Assembly (NCBI RefSeq): GCF_027270315.1
Contig: NZ_CP114413.1
Span: forward strand, 9,548,001 to 9,612,000
DNA: 64,000 nt
Direction of reading: 5' to 3'
DNA from: Streptomyces cinnabarinus
GTDB taxonomy: Bacteria > Actinomycetota > Actinomycetes > Streptomycetales > Streptomycetaceae
The position numbers and the translations under genes were made by a program. This document shows, in pieces, positions 52,426 through 61,101 of the stretch (position 1 is the first letter of the stretch; every line of letters begins with the position of its first letter). The notes below the pieces were generated by a model. The model ran no database searches. It was not told the DNA's origin and saw nothing but the letters and a program-made list of their open reading frames with translations.

Positions 52426-53041
52426 GCGTTCATCCTCGACGCGGCGGACAGCTGTACGAGTCTTCGCGGAAACGCTCCGGATTCGCCGGACTGTAACGTG
52501 TCTGTGTGGCCGCCACGGCTCGGCACGGACGGTCTTCGGGTGCCTATGCGGCATCGCCCTTTCTGATCAACATGCCGCTGTTCTGCAGCGGACGGGGCTG
52601 GCTCCGCATGCACGATCGAGCTCCCCGTCACTTGGGGTGCTCGTACTTTTCACCAACCTTCACGCGTTTGCCGGTCACGGCGTGATGCCGAAACCCGCCG
52701 ACATGTGCTCTCGCTTGAAGCCTGCGCAGGTGGCGAGGGGGTGCGCATCGTGTTGTCGGCGGGGTCTGCCTCGCTGGTTGCGCCCTACGTCATGTGTCTG
52801 TCCTGGAGGTCGTCCGGCTGGGGTGGCCGTTTGTGTGGATGGTCCGGAGGCGGCCGTGCTGCGGCCGGTTTCCGGGCCGGTTGTTCGGCGGATTGGTCTA
52901 CCAGGGGACGTTGATGGCCCTGGTCAGGACTGGGTCCAGCATGACTGCCGCCCGCACTGGTGCAGGGCGCTGGCCCGCGGGGCTGCCTGTCAGAGTGTGC
53001 GGGGAGCGCCGGCGGGCGGGTGCGGATCCCGGGTGCGTGGA
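52426..53041. other. intergenic region, nothing identified
   Basis: About 615 bases between the small gene and the glpK stop. Open frames on both strands are Arg/Pro-rich GC shadows. Downstream of glpK one would expect glpD in Streptomyces, but nothing resembling it is present here. Confidence 0.5.
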
Positions 53042-54562
53042 TTACGGGCTGTTGGGTGGTTTGATCCAGCCCAGGGAGCGTTCGACGGCTCGTTGCCAGT
53101 TTTGGTATTCCGATGTCCGTCGTGCGGGGTCCATGTGTGGCAGCCATTGGGCTGCTCGGTGCCAGTTGCTGCGTAGGACTTCCAGGTCTGCCCAGTACCC
53201 GGCGGCCAGTCCGGCGGCGTAGGCGGCGCCCAGGGAGACCGTTTCGGCGGCCATGGGTCGCACGACCGGCACGTCGAGGACGTCGGCCAGGATCTGCATG
53301 AGGAGGTTGTCGGACGTCATGCCGCCGTCGACCTTCAGCTCTCTCAGGGTGAGCGAGGAGTCGGCGTTCATGGCGTCGACGACCTCCTTGGTCTGCCAGC
53401 CGGTGGATTCCAGCGCCGCCCTGGCCAGGTGTCCCTTGGTGATGTACGAGGTCAGGCCGACGATGACGCCGCGTGCGTCGCTGCGCCAGTGGGGTGCGAA
53501 GAGACCGGAGAACGCCGGGACGATGTAGCAGCCGCCGTTGTCCTCGACGGTCCGCGCAAGGGTCTCGATGCCCGGTGCGCTGTTGATGATCTCCAGCCGG
53601 TCGCGGAACCACTGGACCAGGGCTCCGGTGACGGCGATCGGGCCTTCCAGCGCGTAGACCGCGGGCTGCTCGTCGATCTTGTAGGCGACGGTGGTGAGCA
53701 GTCCATTGCTGGAGCGGACGACATCGGTGCCGGTGTTGAGCAACAGGAAGCTGCCGGTTCCGTAGGTGCACTTCGCCTCGCCCGGGGAGAAGCAGGTCTG
53801 CCCGAAGAGCGCGGCCTGCTGATCGCCGAGCGCGGCCGTGATGGGCCTGCCGGGGAGTACGATCCGGTCCTCGCCGTACCACTCCGCCGAGGACCGGATC
53901 TCGGGCAGAATCGCGTGCGGAATCCCGAAGAACCCCAGCAGTTCCTCGTCCCATTGGAGTGTGCCCAGGTTCATGAGCATCGTGCGGCTGGCGTTGGTCA
54001 CGTCGGTGATGTGGCGGCCTCCCGCCGTCCCCCCGGTGAGGTTCCAGATCAGCCAGGACTCCATCGTGCCGAACAGGACGTCGCCGTTCGCGGCCCGCTG
54101 TCCCAGACCTGGCACGTGGTCGAAGAGCCAGCGGATCCGTGGTGCGGAGAAGTAGGTCGAGGGCGCCAGGCCGCAGCGTTCCAGGAAGAACGCGTCGCCC
54201 GGGTCACTGCGCAGGTCTCCGACGAGCGGGGCGGTGCGGGTGTCCTGCCAGACGATCGCCCTGTTCAGCGGGGTGCCGGTCCGCCGGTCCCACAGGACGG
54301 TCGTCTCGCGCTGGTTCGCGATGCCCAGGGCCGAGACGGCCTCGGCAGCGACGCCGTCGCCCGCGCTGGACAAGGCCTCGGGCACGATGCGTCGCAGATT
54401 GCGCCAGATCTCCAGGGCGTCGTGCTCGACCCAGCCGGGTTTCGGGAAGAACTGCTGGTGCTCGCGCTGGGCCACGGACACCAATCGCCCGCGGTGGTCG
54501 AACAGGATGCAGCGGGTGGAGGTGGTGCCCTGGTCGATGGACATCACATACCGCTCGACCAT
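53042..54562 (-). CDS. glpK: glycerol kinase
   Basis: 506 residues, full length for GlpK. FGGY-kinase signatures: YVMSIDQGTTSTRCILFDHR at the N-terminus, GIANQRETTVLWDRRTGTPL, AIVWQDTRTAPLV, GRPITAALGDQQAALFGQTC, KCTYGTGSFLLLNTGTD and LKVDGGMTSDNLLMQILADV. It phosphorylates glycerol with ATP to glycerol-3-phosphate in the cytoplasm. It is preceded on the same strand by an IclR-type regulator (44-base gap), as in the Streptomyces gyl operon, but the glycerol facilitator gene that normally lies between them and glpD downstream are absent. Likely a second, accessory copy. Confidence 0.95.
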   Translation of the reverse strand: MVERYVMSIDQGTTSTRCILFDHRGRLVSVAQREHQQFFPKPGWVEHDALEIWRNLRRIVPEALSSAGDGVAAEAVSALGIANQRETTVLWDRRTGTPLNRAIVWQDTRTAPLVGDLRSDPGDAFFLERCGLAPSTYFSAPRIRWLFDHVPGLGQRAANGDVLFGTMESWLIWNLTGGTAGGRHITDVTNASRTMLMNLGTLQWDEELLGFFGIPHAILPEIRSSAEWYGEDRIVLPGRPITAALGDQQAALFGQTCFSPGEAKCTYGTGSFLLLNTGTDVVRSSNGLLTTVAYKIDEQPAVYALEGPIAVTGALVQWFRDRLEIINSAPGIETLARTVEDNGGCYIVPAFSGLFAPHWRSDARGVIVGLTSYITKGHLARAALESTGWQTKEVVDAMNADSSLTLRELKVDGGMTSDNLLMQILADVLDVPVVRPMAAETVSLGAAYAAGLAAGYWADLEVLRSNWHRAAQWLPHMDPARRTSEYQNWQRAVERSLGWIKPPNSP

Positions 54563-54606
54563 GATCCGGACCGCCTTCCGATGCGTTGAGATGCGCTGCG
54601 AGGGAC

Positions 54607-55374
54607 CTACCAGCGGGCGGCCCCCAGGTTTCGTGAGATCGCCCGGGCGGCCTCACGGAGCAGGGTGAGCAGCTTGAGTTCCGGCCGGCCCCTGACGTCG
54701 CAGATCCGCTCGACCGGGCCGGACAGGCCGATGGCGCCCACCGCGAGGCCGCCGTGCCCCCTGATGGGCGCGGCGACGCCGGCTTCCCCCATGCTCATCT
54801 CCTGTACTTCGGCGCCCCAGCCGTTCTCCCGGATCTCGGCGAGGGCGTGGGTCAGCTCGTCCGCGTGGGCCAGGGTGTGCCGGGTGTACGCCTCCATCCC
54901 GGCGTCGACCGCCGAATCGAGGTTGGCGGTGCCGAACGCCAGCAGCACCTTTCCGAGCGAGGAGGCGTGCAGGGGAAGCAGTGCGCCCACATCCAGGGTC
55001 TGGAGGGTGTCGTCCGGCCGGAAGACGTGATGGATGACGAGCACCCGGCCTTCCAGGGGAGTGCCCAGGCGGACCGCTTCGCCGCTGCGGGCGGCCAGGG
55101 CGTCGGCCCAGTTGATCGAGTGCGATCGCAGTTCGTTCACATCGAGGTAGCTGGTGCCGAGATGCAGGAGGGCCGCCCCGAGCTGGTACTTCCCGGTCGC
55201 CGCGTCCTGCTCGACGAAATCCACGTGCTGGAGTGTGCGCAGAATGCCGTGGGTCGTCCCCTTCGCCAGCCCCAGCGAGACGGCCACCTCCCCGAGCCCG
55301 AGCCGACGGGGGCCCGCGGCGAGCAGGCGGAGAATTGCCGCCGCCCGTTCGATGGACTGGACGGGACCGGCCAT
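54607..55374 (-). CDS. IclR-family regulator (GylR-like)
   Basis: 255 residues. Winged HTH: VQSIERAAAILRLLAAGPRR, LGLGEVAVSLGLAKGTTHGI and LRTLQHVDFVEQDAATGKYQ; effector domain: LHASSLGKVLLAFGTANLDS, RENGWGAEVQEMSMGEAGVA and APIRGHGGLAVGAIGLSGPV. GylR is the glycerol-responsive repressor of the Streptomyces glycerol operon, and this protein is upstream of glpK in the same direction, so the same job is inferred. Length and domains are complete. Confidence 0.9.
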   Translation of the reverse strand: MAGPVQSIERAAAILRLLAAGPRRLGLGEVAVSLGLAKGTTHGILRTLQHVDFVEQDAATGKYQLGAALLHLGTSYLDVNELRSHSINWADALAARSGEAVRLGTPLEGRVLVIHHVFRPDDTLQTLDVGALLPLHASSLGKVLLAFGTANLDSAVDAGMEAYTRHTLAHADELTHALAEIRENGWGAEVQEMSMGEAGVAAPIRGHGGLAVGAIGLSGPVERICDVRGRPELKLLTLLREAARAISRNLGAARW

Positions 55375-55545
55375 ACCGCGATTCTAGATCCGCCTTCCCC
55401 GTCCCGTGTCGGCCATGGCACGGCGGTTCCCCCCGATCTCGACTTGCGTTCGGTAATGCCGACCGACGTTTATTGACCGGTTTCTCATCACTTCATAGCG
55501 TGCGTGACGTCGGCACCCGTCGGCACCGTTCGTCGAGGAGGGCAG

Positions 55546-56013
55546 ATGGCCGCCCAGCTCAACATCGTCGGCCCCAAGGCAGCCGATCGCCTCGCACCCG
55601 ACGCTGTCGATCATGTCTGCCCCGTGCCACACGCCCCGGGGGCGGTGCCCGTCGTCCGCGGGCGGGTCCGCACCATACTCACCGAGTGGGGCCTGTCTCC
55701 CGACGCCATCATGGACGCACTCGTGGTGGTCTCGGAGCTCCTGACCAACGCGCTGGTCCACGCCCTGCCACCGGCGACGCTGCGCTTGTCGTGGGTCCGC
55801 TTTGACGGACGAGGGGCCCTGCGCGTGGAAGTCACCGACGCGGGACCCGTCCTCGCCGGTGACGGGCTGGGAGCCCAGGACCCGGACGAACACGGCCGCG
55901 GCATCGACATCGTCACCGCGTTGGCTGCCCGCTGCGGCATACGCGTTGACACGGAGGGGATCACACGCTGGGCCGACCTCCCCGCGGCCTGGTCCACTGA
56001 CTCGCAGGGCTGA
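55546..56013 (+). CDS. HATPase domain protein (anti-sigma-factor kinase-like)
   Basis: 155 residues from ATG 55546, chosen because GAGGAGGG lies just upstream; the frame is open to 55504. The ATP-binding motifs are ALVVVSELLTNALVHALPPA (N box, with Glu and Asn) and LRVEVTDAGP (G1 box), then EHGRGIDIVTALAARCGIRV (G2). This is the short RsbW/SpoIIAB-like ATP-binding type of which Streptomyces has many copies, mostly of unknown partner. No anti-anti-sigma or phosphatase gene is next to it. Confidence 0.85.
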   Translation: MAAQLNIVGPKAADRLAPDAVDHVCPVPHAPGAVPVVRGRVRTILTEWGLSPDAIMDALVVVSELLTNALVHALPPATLRLSWVRFDGRGALRVEVTDAGPVLAGDGLGAQDPDEHGRGIDIVTALAARCGIRVDTEGITRWADLPAAWSTDSQG

Positions 56014-56021
56014 CCCGCCGG

Positions 56022-56209
56022 GCCCCGAGGCCACCGGGCTGAAGCCCGGCGATCCGGTCATCCTCATGGCCCTTCCGGACGCGAGCGCCAGGGGCAGCTA
56101 CGCCGAACACCACACAGTCCCCGCGAGCCAGGTCGTCACCCGGTCTGCCGCGCTCGACATCTCGCAGGTGGCAGCGATCTGGGTCGCGTACTTGACCGCC
56201 TACGGCTGA
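56022..56209 (+). pseudogene. zinc-type alcohol dehydrogenase/quinone reductase fragment
   Basis: The frame reads TGLKPGDPVILMALPDASAR, GSYAEHHTVPASQVVTRSAA and AAIWVAYLTAYG, the middle part of the GroES-like and start of the Rossmann domain of MDR-superfamily reductases. The preceding ~90 and following ~150 residues are missing. It follows the HATPase gene directly. Confidence 0.7.
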
Positions 56210-56385
56210 GGGTGAGCTTGAGGCACCTCGCTGTCCTTGAGTGCGAGAGCCTTCAACTGTTCCGCGGTCAGGGCGAGTCCAAAGGTCTTCGAAGGCTCTG
56301 TTGACGCCTACGCCGACGCCCCGGTCGAGCGTCCGGCCTCCGTCGAGCGCTTGCTCGCCTGCACCGTCGCAGCCATCCTTGGCCA

Positions 56386-56626
56386 CTCGTCCACAGCTCG
56401 TGAGCCGCTCACGCAGGGACCCCGCGGATGGCCGGCCAGGGCCTGGGCGGACATGACGGGGCCTTGGCGGGGCGGTACGGCGAGGGCCCGCCGCAGATTC
56501 GACGGCAGCCACGGGTCGAAGCCGATTCCGGGGACGGACCGGTTTGGACCACTGGCGGCCGCGAGGGCTCGCGGTGGCGTGGATGGGGCCGGTGGGTGTG
56601 TCGATGGTCAGGGTCGGGCGGGTCAA
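56386..56626 (-). pseudogene. hypothetical protein, frameshifted
   Basis: From TTG 56626 (after GGAGCAGCAGCCC) the frame has strong GC3 for about 30 codons: TRPTLTIDTPTGPIHATASP and RGRQWSKPV. Codon bias then moves to another frame: GIGFDPWLPSNLRRALAVPP and RQGPVMSAQALAGHPRGPC. A single shift near 56540 would join them into a protein of about 80 residues. Unknown family; it lies in the same direction as the peptide-modification genes. Confidence 0.4.
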
Positions 56627-56806
56627 GGGCTGCTGCTCCTGCGACTCCCGGGGTTCGGTGGGATGGGTTGGGGGTCTGGCGCCCGATGCTCGGCGTAGGG
56701 GGAGGGAGGCGGGCGTCGGGGCGGCAGTCCGTCGGTGGTGTGCTGGCGAGGGTGGGCGTCCACACCCCCGGTACCGGGGTGGGGCGTGGACGGCGTCTGA
56801 AGGGGA

Positions 56807-57014
56807 TTACTCCTTGGGCGGTTTGCGTCGGTGGAGGTTGCCCCGGTCGGTCAGGCTGGGGCGGTGGTCACAGGGACGGTCCGCGGAGCGGCGGCCGTGG
56901 AACAGGATGACCTTCCCGTTGAGCGCGTGGGCGTTGACCTTTTCGGTGGCGCCGGGAAGCGGCGCCCTTGTGATTGCAGTATCCGTCCGGTGTGATGGCG
57001 GGCTTCTCGCTCAT
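56807..57014 (-). pseudogene. small protein, frameshifted, coupled to upstream gene
   Basis: ATG 57014 overlaps the stop of the previous gene (ATGA). The first 20 codons (MSEKPAITPDGYCNHKGAA) have high GC3, which then collapses. The frame beside it takes over with high GC3: EKVNAHALNGKVILFHGRRS, ADRPCDHRPSLTDRGNLHRR and KPPKE, ending at TAA 56807-56809. One extra base near 56957 explains it. Corrected, the protein would be about 66 residues. Function unknown. Confidence 0.5.
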
Positions 57015-57352
57015 GGGCGCTCCTCGGCGGTGGTGTGGGGGCGGTGCAGTGCGGGGGCGTGACAGATCACGAGTGGCGCGGCGTCGTGTGTGGAGAAGGC
57101 CGCGGCGGCCTGGTGGAGTTCGGCCGTGTCCATGGGGTGCAGCCACCCGTCGCGTACGTCGGGCAGGCCGAGATCAGAGGCGATGAGCGCAGCCTGGTTG
57201 TAGACGGCCGATGCGAGGCCCTGGTCGGTCCTCTTCACCGCGGTGTCGGCGAGTTCGGCGAGCGCGTGCACGCGCTGGGGAAGGGGCAGGCAGGCGGGCC
57301 GGAACCGGGCGACGAGCGGGAAGCGCTGGGCTGTGCGTCCGTGCGGGTCCAT
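57011..57352 (-). CDS. hypothetical protein with truncated TPR-like helical domain
   Basis: 113 residues. LPQRVHALAELADTAVKRTD and QGLASAVYNQAALIASDLGL resemble the opening of ~350-residue helical proteins that accompany XRE regulators in Streptomyces; the rest of that family is absent. The C-terminal half (DGWLHPMDTAELHQAAAAFS; THDAAPLVICHAPALHRPHT) does not resemble it, so this is possibly a deletion fusion. It is coupled with the small broken gene downstream and follows the methyltransferase gene at 57443 by 90 bases. Confidence 0.45.
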   Translation of the reverse strand: MDPHGRTAQRFPLVARFRPACLPLPQRVHALAELADTAVKRTDQGLASAVYNQAALIASDLGLPDVRDGWLHPMDTAELHQAAAAFSTHDAAPLVICHAPALHRPHTTAEERP

Positions 57353-57442
57353 GGACTTCCCCCTGGGACTGAGTGGGAACTGCTGAGGTGGCGGTGGCCG
57401 TCGGTCGTCCTGCGGCGGCCACCGTCCGCTACTCGTTGGGCG

Positions 57443-59500
57443 TCACTGCCAGTCGACAGCGATGCGGTTCAGCGGAGTGTCGAGGGTGAAGAGGCCGGGG
57501 CGCTCGATGCTGGGGGCGTCGAGGGGCTGGATCTCGAACGTGGCCTCGCGGTCACGGAATTCGCGGTCCCAGGTACGAATGGCGTCAGCAACCTTCGCGG
57601 TCAGCTCGTCGCTGCCCGGGCCATGGCCGATGACGCCGAACTCCCAGAGCTTGTCGCCCTCGGGGGTCTTCTGCTCCGACAGACGCCGTGCCAGATAGGT
57701 GACGGCACCCTTGTCGACGACGGCGGTCGACGAGGGGTAGGGGTCCTCGGTGAGCAGAGTGCCCTTGGCGCTCTGGGGGAACAGCATCCGGGTCAGGCCG
57801 GAGGGAAGGGAGCAGGAGACGAACAGTTCCATCCACTCCGGCGACTCCATGGCTTGGACCGTCATGCCAGTCCATTCCTCGGTGCGGGGTTGGTCCAGGA
57901 CGCCGGCAAGGGCATCGGTGTCGATGTTCTGCCCGGCGGGGGCCTGGAGCCGGACGGTGCCGTCCGCGCTGAGCGGGATGACGCGTCGGTCGTCGTCGGC
58001 GATGCCCCGCCGCAGCGGCATGAAGGTGTTCATCTCGCTGCCGAGGGACAGCCATCGGCCGTCGCGCTGCTCGTAGGCGATGGACCGGGACACCGTGCCT
58101 TTGAGGCGCTGGGGAACAAGGAGCCTGCCGCCGGGGGCGAGCTGCTGCAACCAGGCGTGCGGTACGCCGTGCGCGCCGACGGTGGCGATGATCCGGTCGT
58201 ACGGTGCTCCCTCGGCGTGGCCCAGGGCCCCATCACGGGTCACGGCCTGGACGTTGGTGATCCCGGCGGCGGCGAGGTGGGCGCGGGCGTCTTGGACGAG
58301 GTCGTCGTCGACGTCGAGGGTGGTCACGTGTCCGCTCTCGCCGACCAGGTGGGCGAGGAGTCCGGCGTTGTAGCCGGTGCCGGCGCCGAGTTCGAGGATC
58401 CGTTCGCCGGGCTGGGCGTCGAGTTGGTCCAGCATGAGGGCGACGACGCCCGGTTGGGAGGCGCACGAGATCGATGTGCCGTCGGTGTCGTATTTGATGT
58501 GCACGGGTGCGTTGGCGTAGGCGTCTTCGAGGGACGCTTCGGGCACGAACACGTGGCGGGGTACGGTCCGCAGCGCGGTCTCGACGGCGGGCGTGCGGGC
58601 GTGTCCGTCCGCACGGAGCTGGTCGACCAGGGCGTTACGGAGGCGCTCGGCGTCCGCCGTGGAGGTGGTGATCGTGTCGGTGTTCACCGCGCTGACGCTA
58701 TCGATCTCGGCCGTTGCCGTGTCGGGCGACGCGGTGTGGTCACTCGTTCCCATGACTACCTCTCGTGCGATGTGGGACAGGGCGCTCTGGTCGTCTTGGA
58801 GGAGACCGGCGCGGTTGGCGTGGAAGATCACGTGGTGGCAGATGACGGCCCGTAGGCCGCGAGTGAGGGCGCCGCGTGCTGCGAGGTCGGCGAGCGTGGC
58901 GCCGGTCCGCTCGAAGGCGGTTACCCATTCCTCGTGCCCCTGGAGCGGGCCGTTCGGTCGGCAGAGGCTGTAGGTGTCGGCGGTCATGAGCTTTCGCGTT
59001 GCCGGGGCCAGTTCTGCGGCTCGTTGGGGTGGCAGAGGGTTGGTGGCGGGCCGGAGGGTGGCGACCTTCGCCCATACGTCGCCCTGTTCGAACCAGTCGA
59101 GTCCGGCGCCGCGCATCATGGCGCTCGCCAGGAGGACGGCGGTTTCCCGGCGACCCAGGTGCTGGGGACTCATCTGGTAGGTGAGCAGGTGGCGACAGTC
59201 GCTGTGGAACAGCTCGTGGGCGGCGTCCATGGCCTGCGGACCGCCGAACGTGTCGGTCTCGGGCTCGTATATGCCGGGCAGACACGAGATAGCCGCGCCG
59301 TCGGCGACGAGAGCCAGGTGCGGCTGGAGTAACAGGTACTGCAGGCCGAAGCCGAAATCGCTACCCGTCTTCTGCCGCGCCCGATGCTGGGCTGGGCCTG
59401 CCGCAGCCGCCCGGTACGGGGAGGGGAACAGCCGGGGATTCGAACTCGGCGCTCCAAGATAGGCGGCCCCCCGGCATGCCTGCGGCCGCCGTCGCATCAT
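57443..59500 (-). CDS. FxLD-system-type methyltransferase with N-terminal thiopeptide-type domain (truncated)
   Basis: Up to 685 codons; the true start is unclear. Residues ~75-245 match the end of SpaB_C/thiopeptide-type dehydratase-partner domains: CLPGIYEPETDTFGGPQAMD, AHELFHSDCRHLLTYQMSPQ and GRRETAVLLASAMMRGAGLD. The usual preceding ~100 residues are missing. Residues ~285-685 form a PIMT-like methyltransferase: DAYANAPVHIKYDTDGTSIS, then CASQPGVVALML, ILELGAGTGYNAGLLAHLVG (SAM motif I), APYDRIIATVGAHGVPHAWL, and C-terminal DTPLNRIAVDW, as in 'methyltransferase, FxLD system' proteins of class I lanthipeptide clusters. No FxLD precursor, LanB or LanC was found nearby, so its substrate is uncertain. 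Confidence 0.7.
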   Translation of the reverse strand: MMRRRPQACRGAAYLGAPSSNPRLFPSPYRAAAAGPAQHRARQKTGSDFGFGLQYLLLQPHLALVADGAAISCLPGIYEPETDTFGGPQAMDAAHELFHSDCRHLLTYQMSPQHLGRRETAVLLASAMMRGAGLDWFEQGDVWAKVATLRPATNPLPPQRAAELAPATRKLMTADTYSLCRPNGPLQGHEEWVTAFERTGATLADLAARGALTRGLRAVICHHVIFHANRAGLLQDDQSALSHIAREVVMGTSDHTASPDTATAEIDSVSAVNTDTITTSTADAERLRNALVDQLRADGHARTPAVETALRTVPRHVFVPEASLEDAYANAPVHIKYDTDGTSISCASQPGVVALMLDQLDAQPGERILELGAGTGYNAGLLAHLVGESGHVTTLDVDDDLVQDARAHLAAAGITNVQAVTRDGALGHAEGAPYDRIIATVGAHGVPHAWLQQLAPGGRLLVPQRLKGTVSRSIAYEQRDGRWLSLGSEMNTFMPLRRGIADDDRRVIPLSADGTVRLQAPAGQNIDTDALAGVLDQPRTEEWTGMTVQAMESPEWMELFVSCSLPSGLTRMLFPQSAKGTLLTEDPYPSSTAVVDKGAVTYLARRLSEQKTPEGDKLWEFGVIGHGPGSDELTAKVADAIRTWDREFRDREATFEIQPLDAPSIERPGLFTLDTPLNRIAVDWQ

Positions 59501-59581
59501 CCCCGGGCGAGGGGGGTCTGCGGGGGTGTAGCGGAGGGGCGGGTCGGGTGGTTGCGAGGCGGGCTGGCCAGGGTCCGCGGG

Positions 59582-59917
59582 TCAGGGATGCGGGGCTTGT
59601 GGCTGGTGCCATGGTTGGGTCGGCCGCCACGGTTCGGGCCTTGGGGGCAGTTTGCTGAACGTGGGGAGCGGGACCCGTTCGGCTCGGTCGTCGGCGTCTT
59701 GGCCTGTCTCGCTGGCGGCTGCGGCGTGGTCCTCGGCGATCCCGTCGGGTGTCCACTGGTATCCGTCCCACTGCTGGATGACACGTGGTGCGTCGGGGTC
59801 GGTGTGGGCGCCTTGCTGCGGTTGGTCGCTGAGTGGGGTGGCCCGTCGTTCCCCGGGTGTGGGACGGCGCTGCTCCCGGCGTGCTGCCCACTCCTTAAGC
59901 GGTTCGGACTCGTCCAT
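59582..59917 (-). CDS. DUF6087-like protein
   Basis: 111 residues from ATG 59917, preceded by AGGGAG. MDESEPLKEWAARREQRRPT followed by RAVPL-like ERRATPLSD and APRVIQQWDGYQWTPDGIAE is the pattern I recall for DUF6087, a small Streptomyces family without known function. The C-terminus is Pro-rich (LPTFSKLPPRPEPWRPTQPW). It lies 53 bases downstream of tgmC in the same direction and probably shares its transcript. Confidence 0.55.
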   Translation of the reverse strand: MDESEPLKEWAARREQRRPTPGERRATPLSDQPQQGAHTDPDAPRVIQQWDGYQWTPDGIAEDHAAAASETGQDADDRAERVPLPTFSKLPPRPEPWRPTQPWHQPQAPHP

Positions 59918-59970
59918 GTGGGTGCTCCCTGCCGTGTGGTTAATCCAGTCTGCTGTGTGCCTGGCCGGGC

Positions 59971-61101
59971 CTACAGGGTTGCCGTCCACCCCCCGCGGGA
60001 GAAGGTGGTCGTCCCGTCAGGGCTGATGGTGGCCCTGGCGCCGTACACGGGCAGCTCGCCGTGCTCCAGCCACCTCCAGCGGATCGCTTCGAGCACGTCG
60101 TACAGGCGGCGCGGCCCGCCCTGGTGGACGGTGGTGGTGCGGTCGCCCGGTGCCGTGCGTGCGCGAGCCCAGGAGCCGTCGGGGTGCAGCATCCACGCCA
60201 TGCGGCTGCCGTCCTCACCGGTGCCGGTGCGGTGCTCGATGCCCGGCGCGGCCAGGGAGAGCATCGACCACACCTCCCACGCCTGCATGACGTTGAGCAC
60301 GGGGAACGGCGAGACGGAGACGTCGCCCTCCTCGGTGCTCGCCGTGGTGAACAGGCCACTCAGACCAGGCGGGTAGTCGTCGCTGGTGCGGGTGGTCATG
60401 AAGGAAGCCCGGTCCCACTCGACGCGCCCGGCGGCGCCGCCGTCGTCGGTCTTGTCGGCGGTGATGATCAGACCGGTGCCGGTGATCGTGGTGACCAGCC
60501 GCCCGCCGGGCGCGAGGGCCGTCAGCCAGGAGGCGGGAATGCGCGGCATGGACACCATGGACACGATGCGGTCGAACGTGCCGGGCAGTTCGCTGCCTGC
60601 GTCGGCGGTGACGACGGTCGGGTGCAGGCCGATCCGGTCGAGCCGGTCGGCGGCGGCCTCAGTCAGGTACGGGTCCACGTCCAGCGTTGTCACCAGGCCG
60701 TCACCGAGCCGGTGACAGGCCAGGGCGGCGCTGTACCCGGACCCGGTGGCCAGGTCCAGCAGCCGTACCCCCGCGGTGAGGCGACCGTGCTCCAGCATGG
60801 TCACGACGAGACTCGGCAGCGTCGACGACGAGGTGGGGAGCCCGGTGACCGGCTTGCCGAGGGCGGCCAGGTCGGCGTGTACGGGTCCGACCCGGGTGAC
60901 CAGCGTGGTGTCCGAGTAGGCAGCGTCCGCCCACATGCCCTCATCGGACGGGCCGTGGAAGGCCGTCCACCCCTGAGCGTCCGGCGTGAACCAGCGCTCC
61001 ACCAGGACGTGCCGCGGCGTCTGTCGGATCGGCCCCCACCAAGCCGATTCAGGGTGGGTGACCTTGGCCGCGAGGGCTGCCGCGTGCGGCTTCCAGTCCA
61101 T
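59971..61101 (-). CDS. tgmC: ATP-grasp peptide maturase-system methyltransferase
   Basis: 376 residues, a PIMT homologue: LPTSSSTLPSLVVTMLEHGR (substrate segment), VRLLDLATGSGYSAALACHR (SAM motif I, about 112-131), TFDRIVSMVSMPRIPASWLT and ALAPGGRLVTTITGTGLIIT, with a C-terminal extension ending YGARATISPDGTTTFSRGGW. Family knowledge: in graspetide clusters these methylate an Asp of the precursor, and the ester can collapse to aspartimide. The start overlaps the tgmB stop (TGATG), so the ligase and methyltransferase are translationally coupled. Confidence 0.85.
   Translation of the reverse strand: MDWKPHAAALAAKVTHPESAWWGPIRQTPRHVLVERWFTPDAQGWTAFHGPSDEGMWADAAYSDTTLVTRVGPVHADLAALGKPVTGLPTSSSTLPSLVVTMLEHGRLTAGVRLLDLATGSGYSAALACHRLGDGLVTTLDVDPYLTEAAADRLDRIGLHPTVVTADAGSELPGTFDRIVSMVSMPRIPASWLTALAPGGRLVTTITGTGLIITADKTDDGGAAGRVEWDRASFMTTRTSDDYPPGLSGLFTTASTEEGDVSVSPFPVLNVMQAWEVWSMLSLAAPGIEHRTGTGEDGSRMAWMLHPDGSWARARTAPGDRTTTVHQGGPRRLYDVLEAIRWRWLEHGELPVYGARATISPDGTTTFSRGGWTATL

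Noticed and set aside
52785..53954. 389-codon minus-strand frame overlapping glpK
   Set aside because: Same-strand frame shadow of glpK; composition is Arg/Pro-rich with no domain.
56210..56300. Minus-strand ending AEQLKALALKDSEVPQ as a gene end
   Set aside because: Too short and no family recognised; could be a fragment but is not supportable.
59420..59450. T-loop-like GTTCGAATCC, suggesting a tRNA-derived attachment site at the truncated end of the 57443 gene
   Set aside because: The flanking bases do not form a proper T stem or acceptor stem and no anticodon arm is present; a chance match is more likely.
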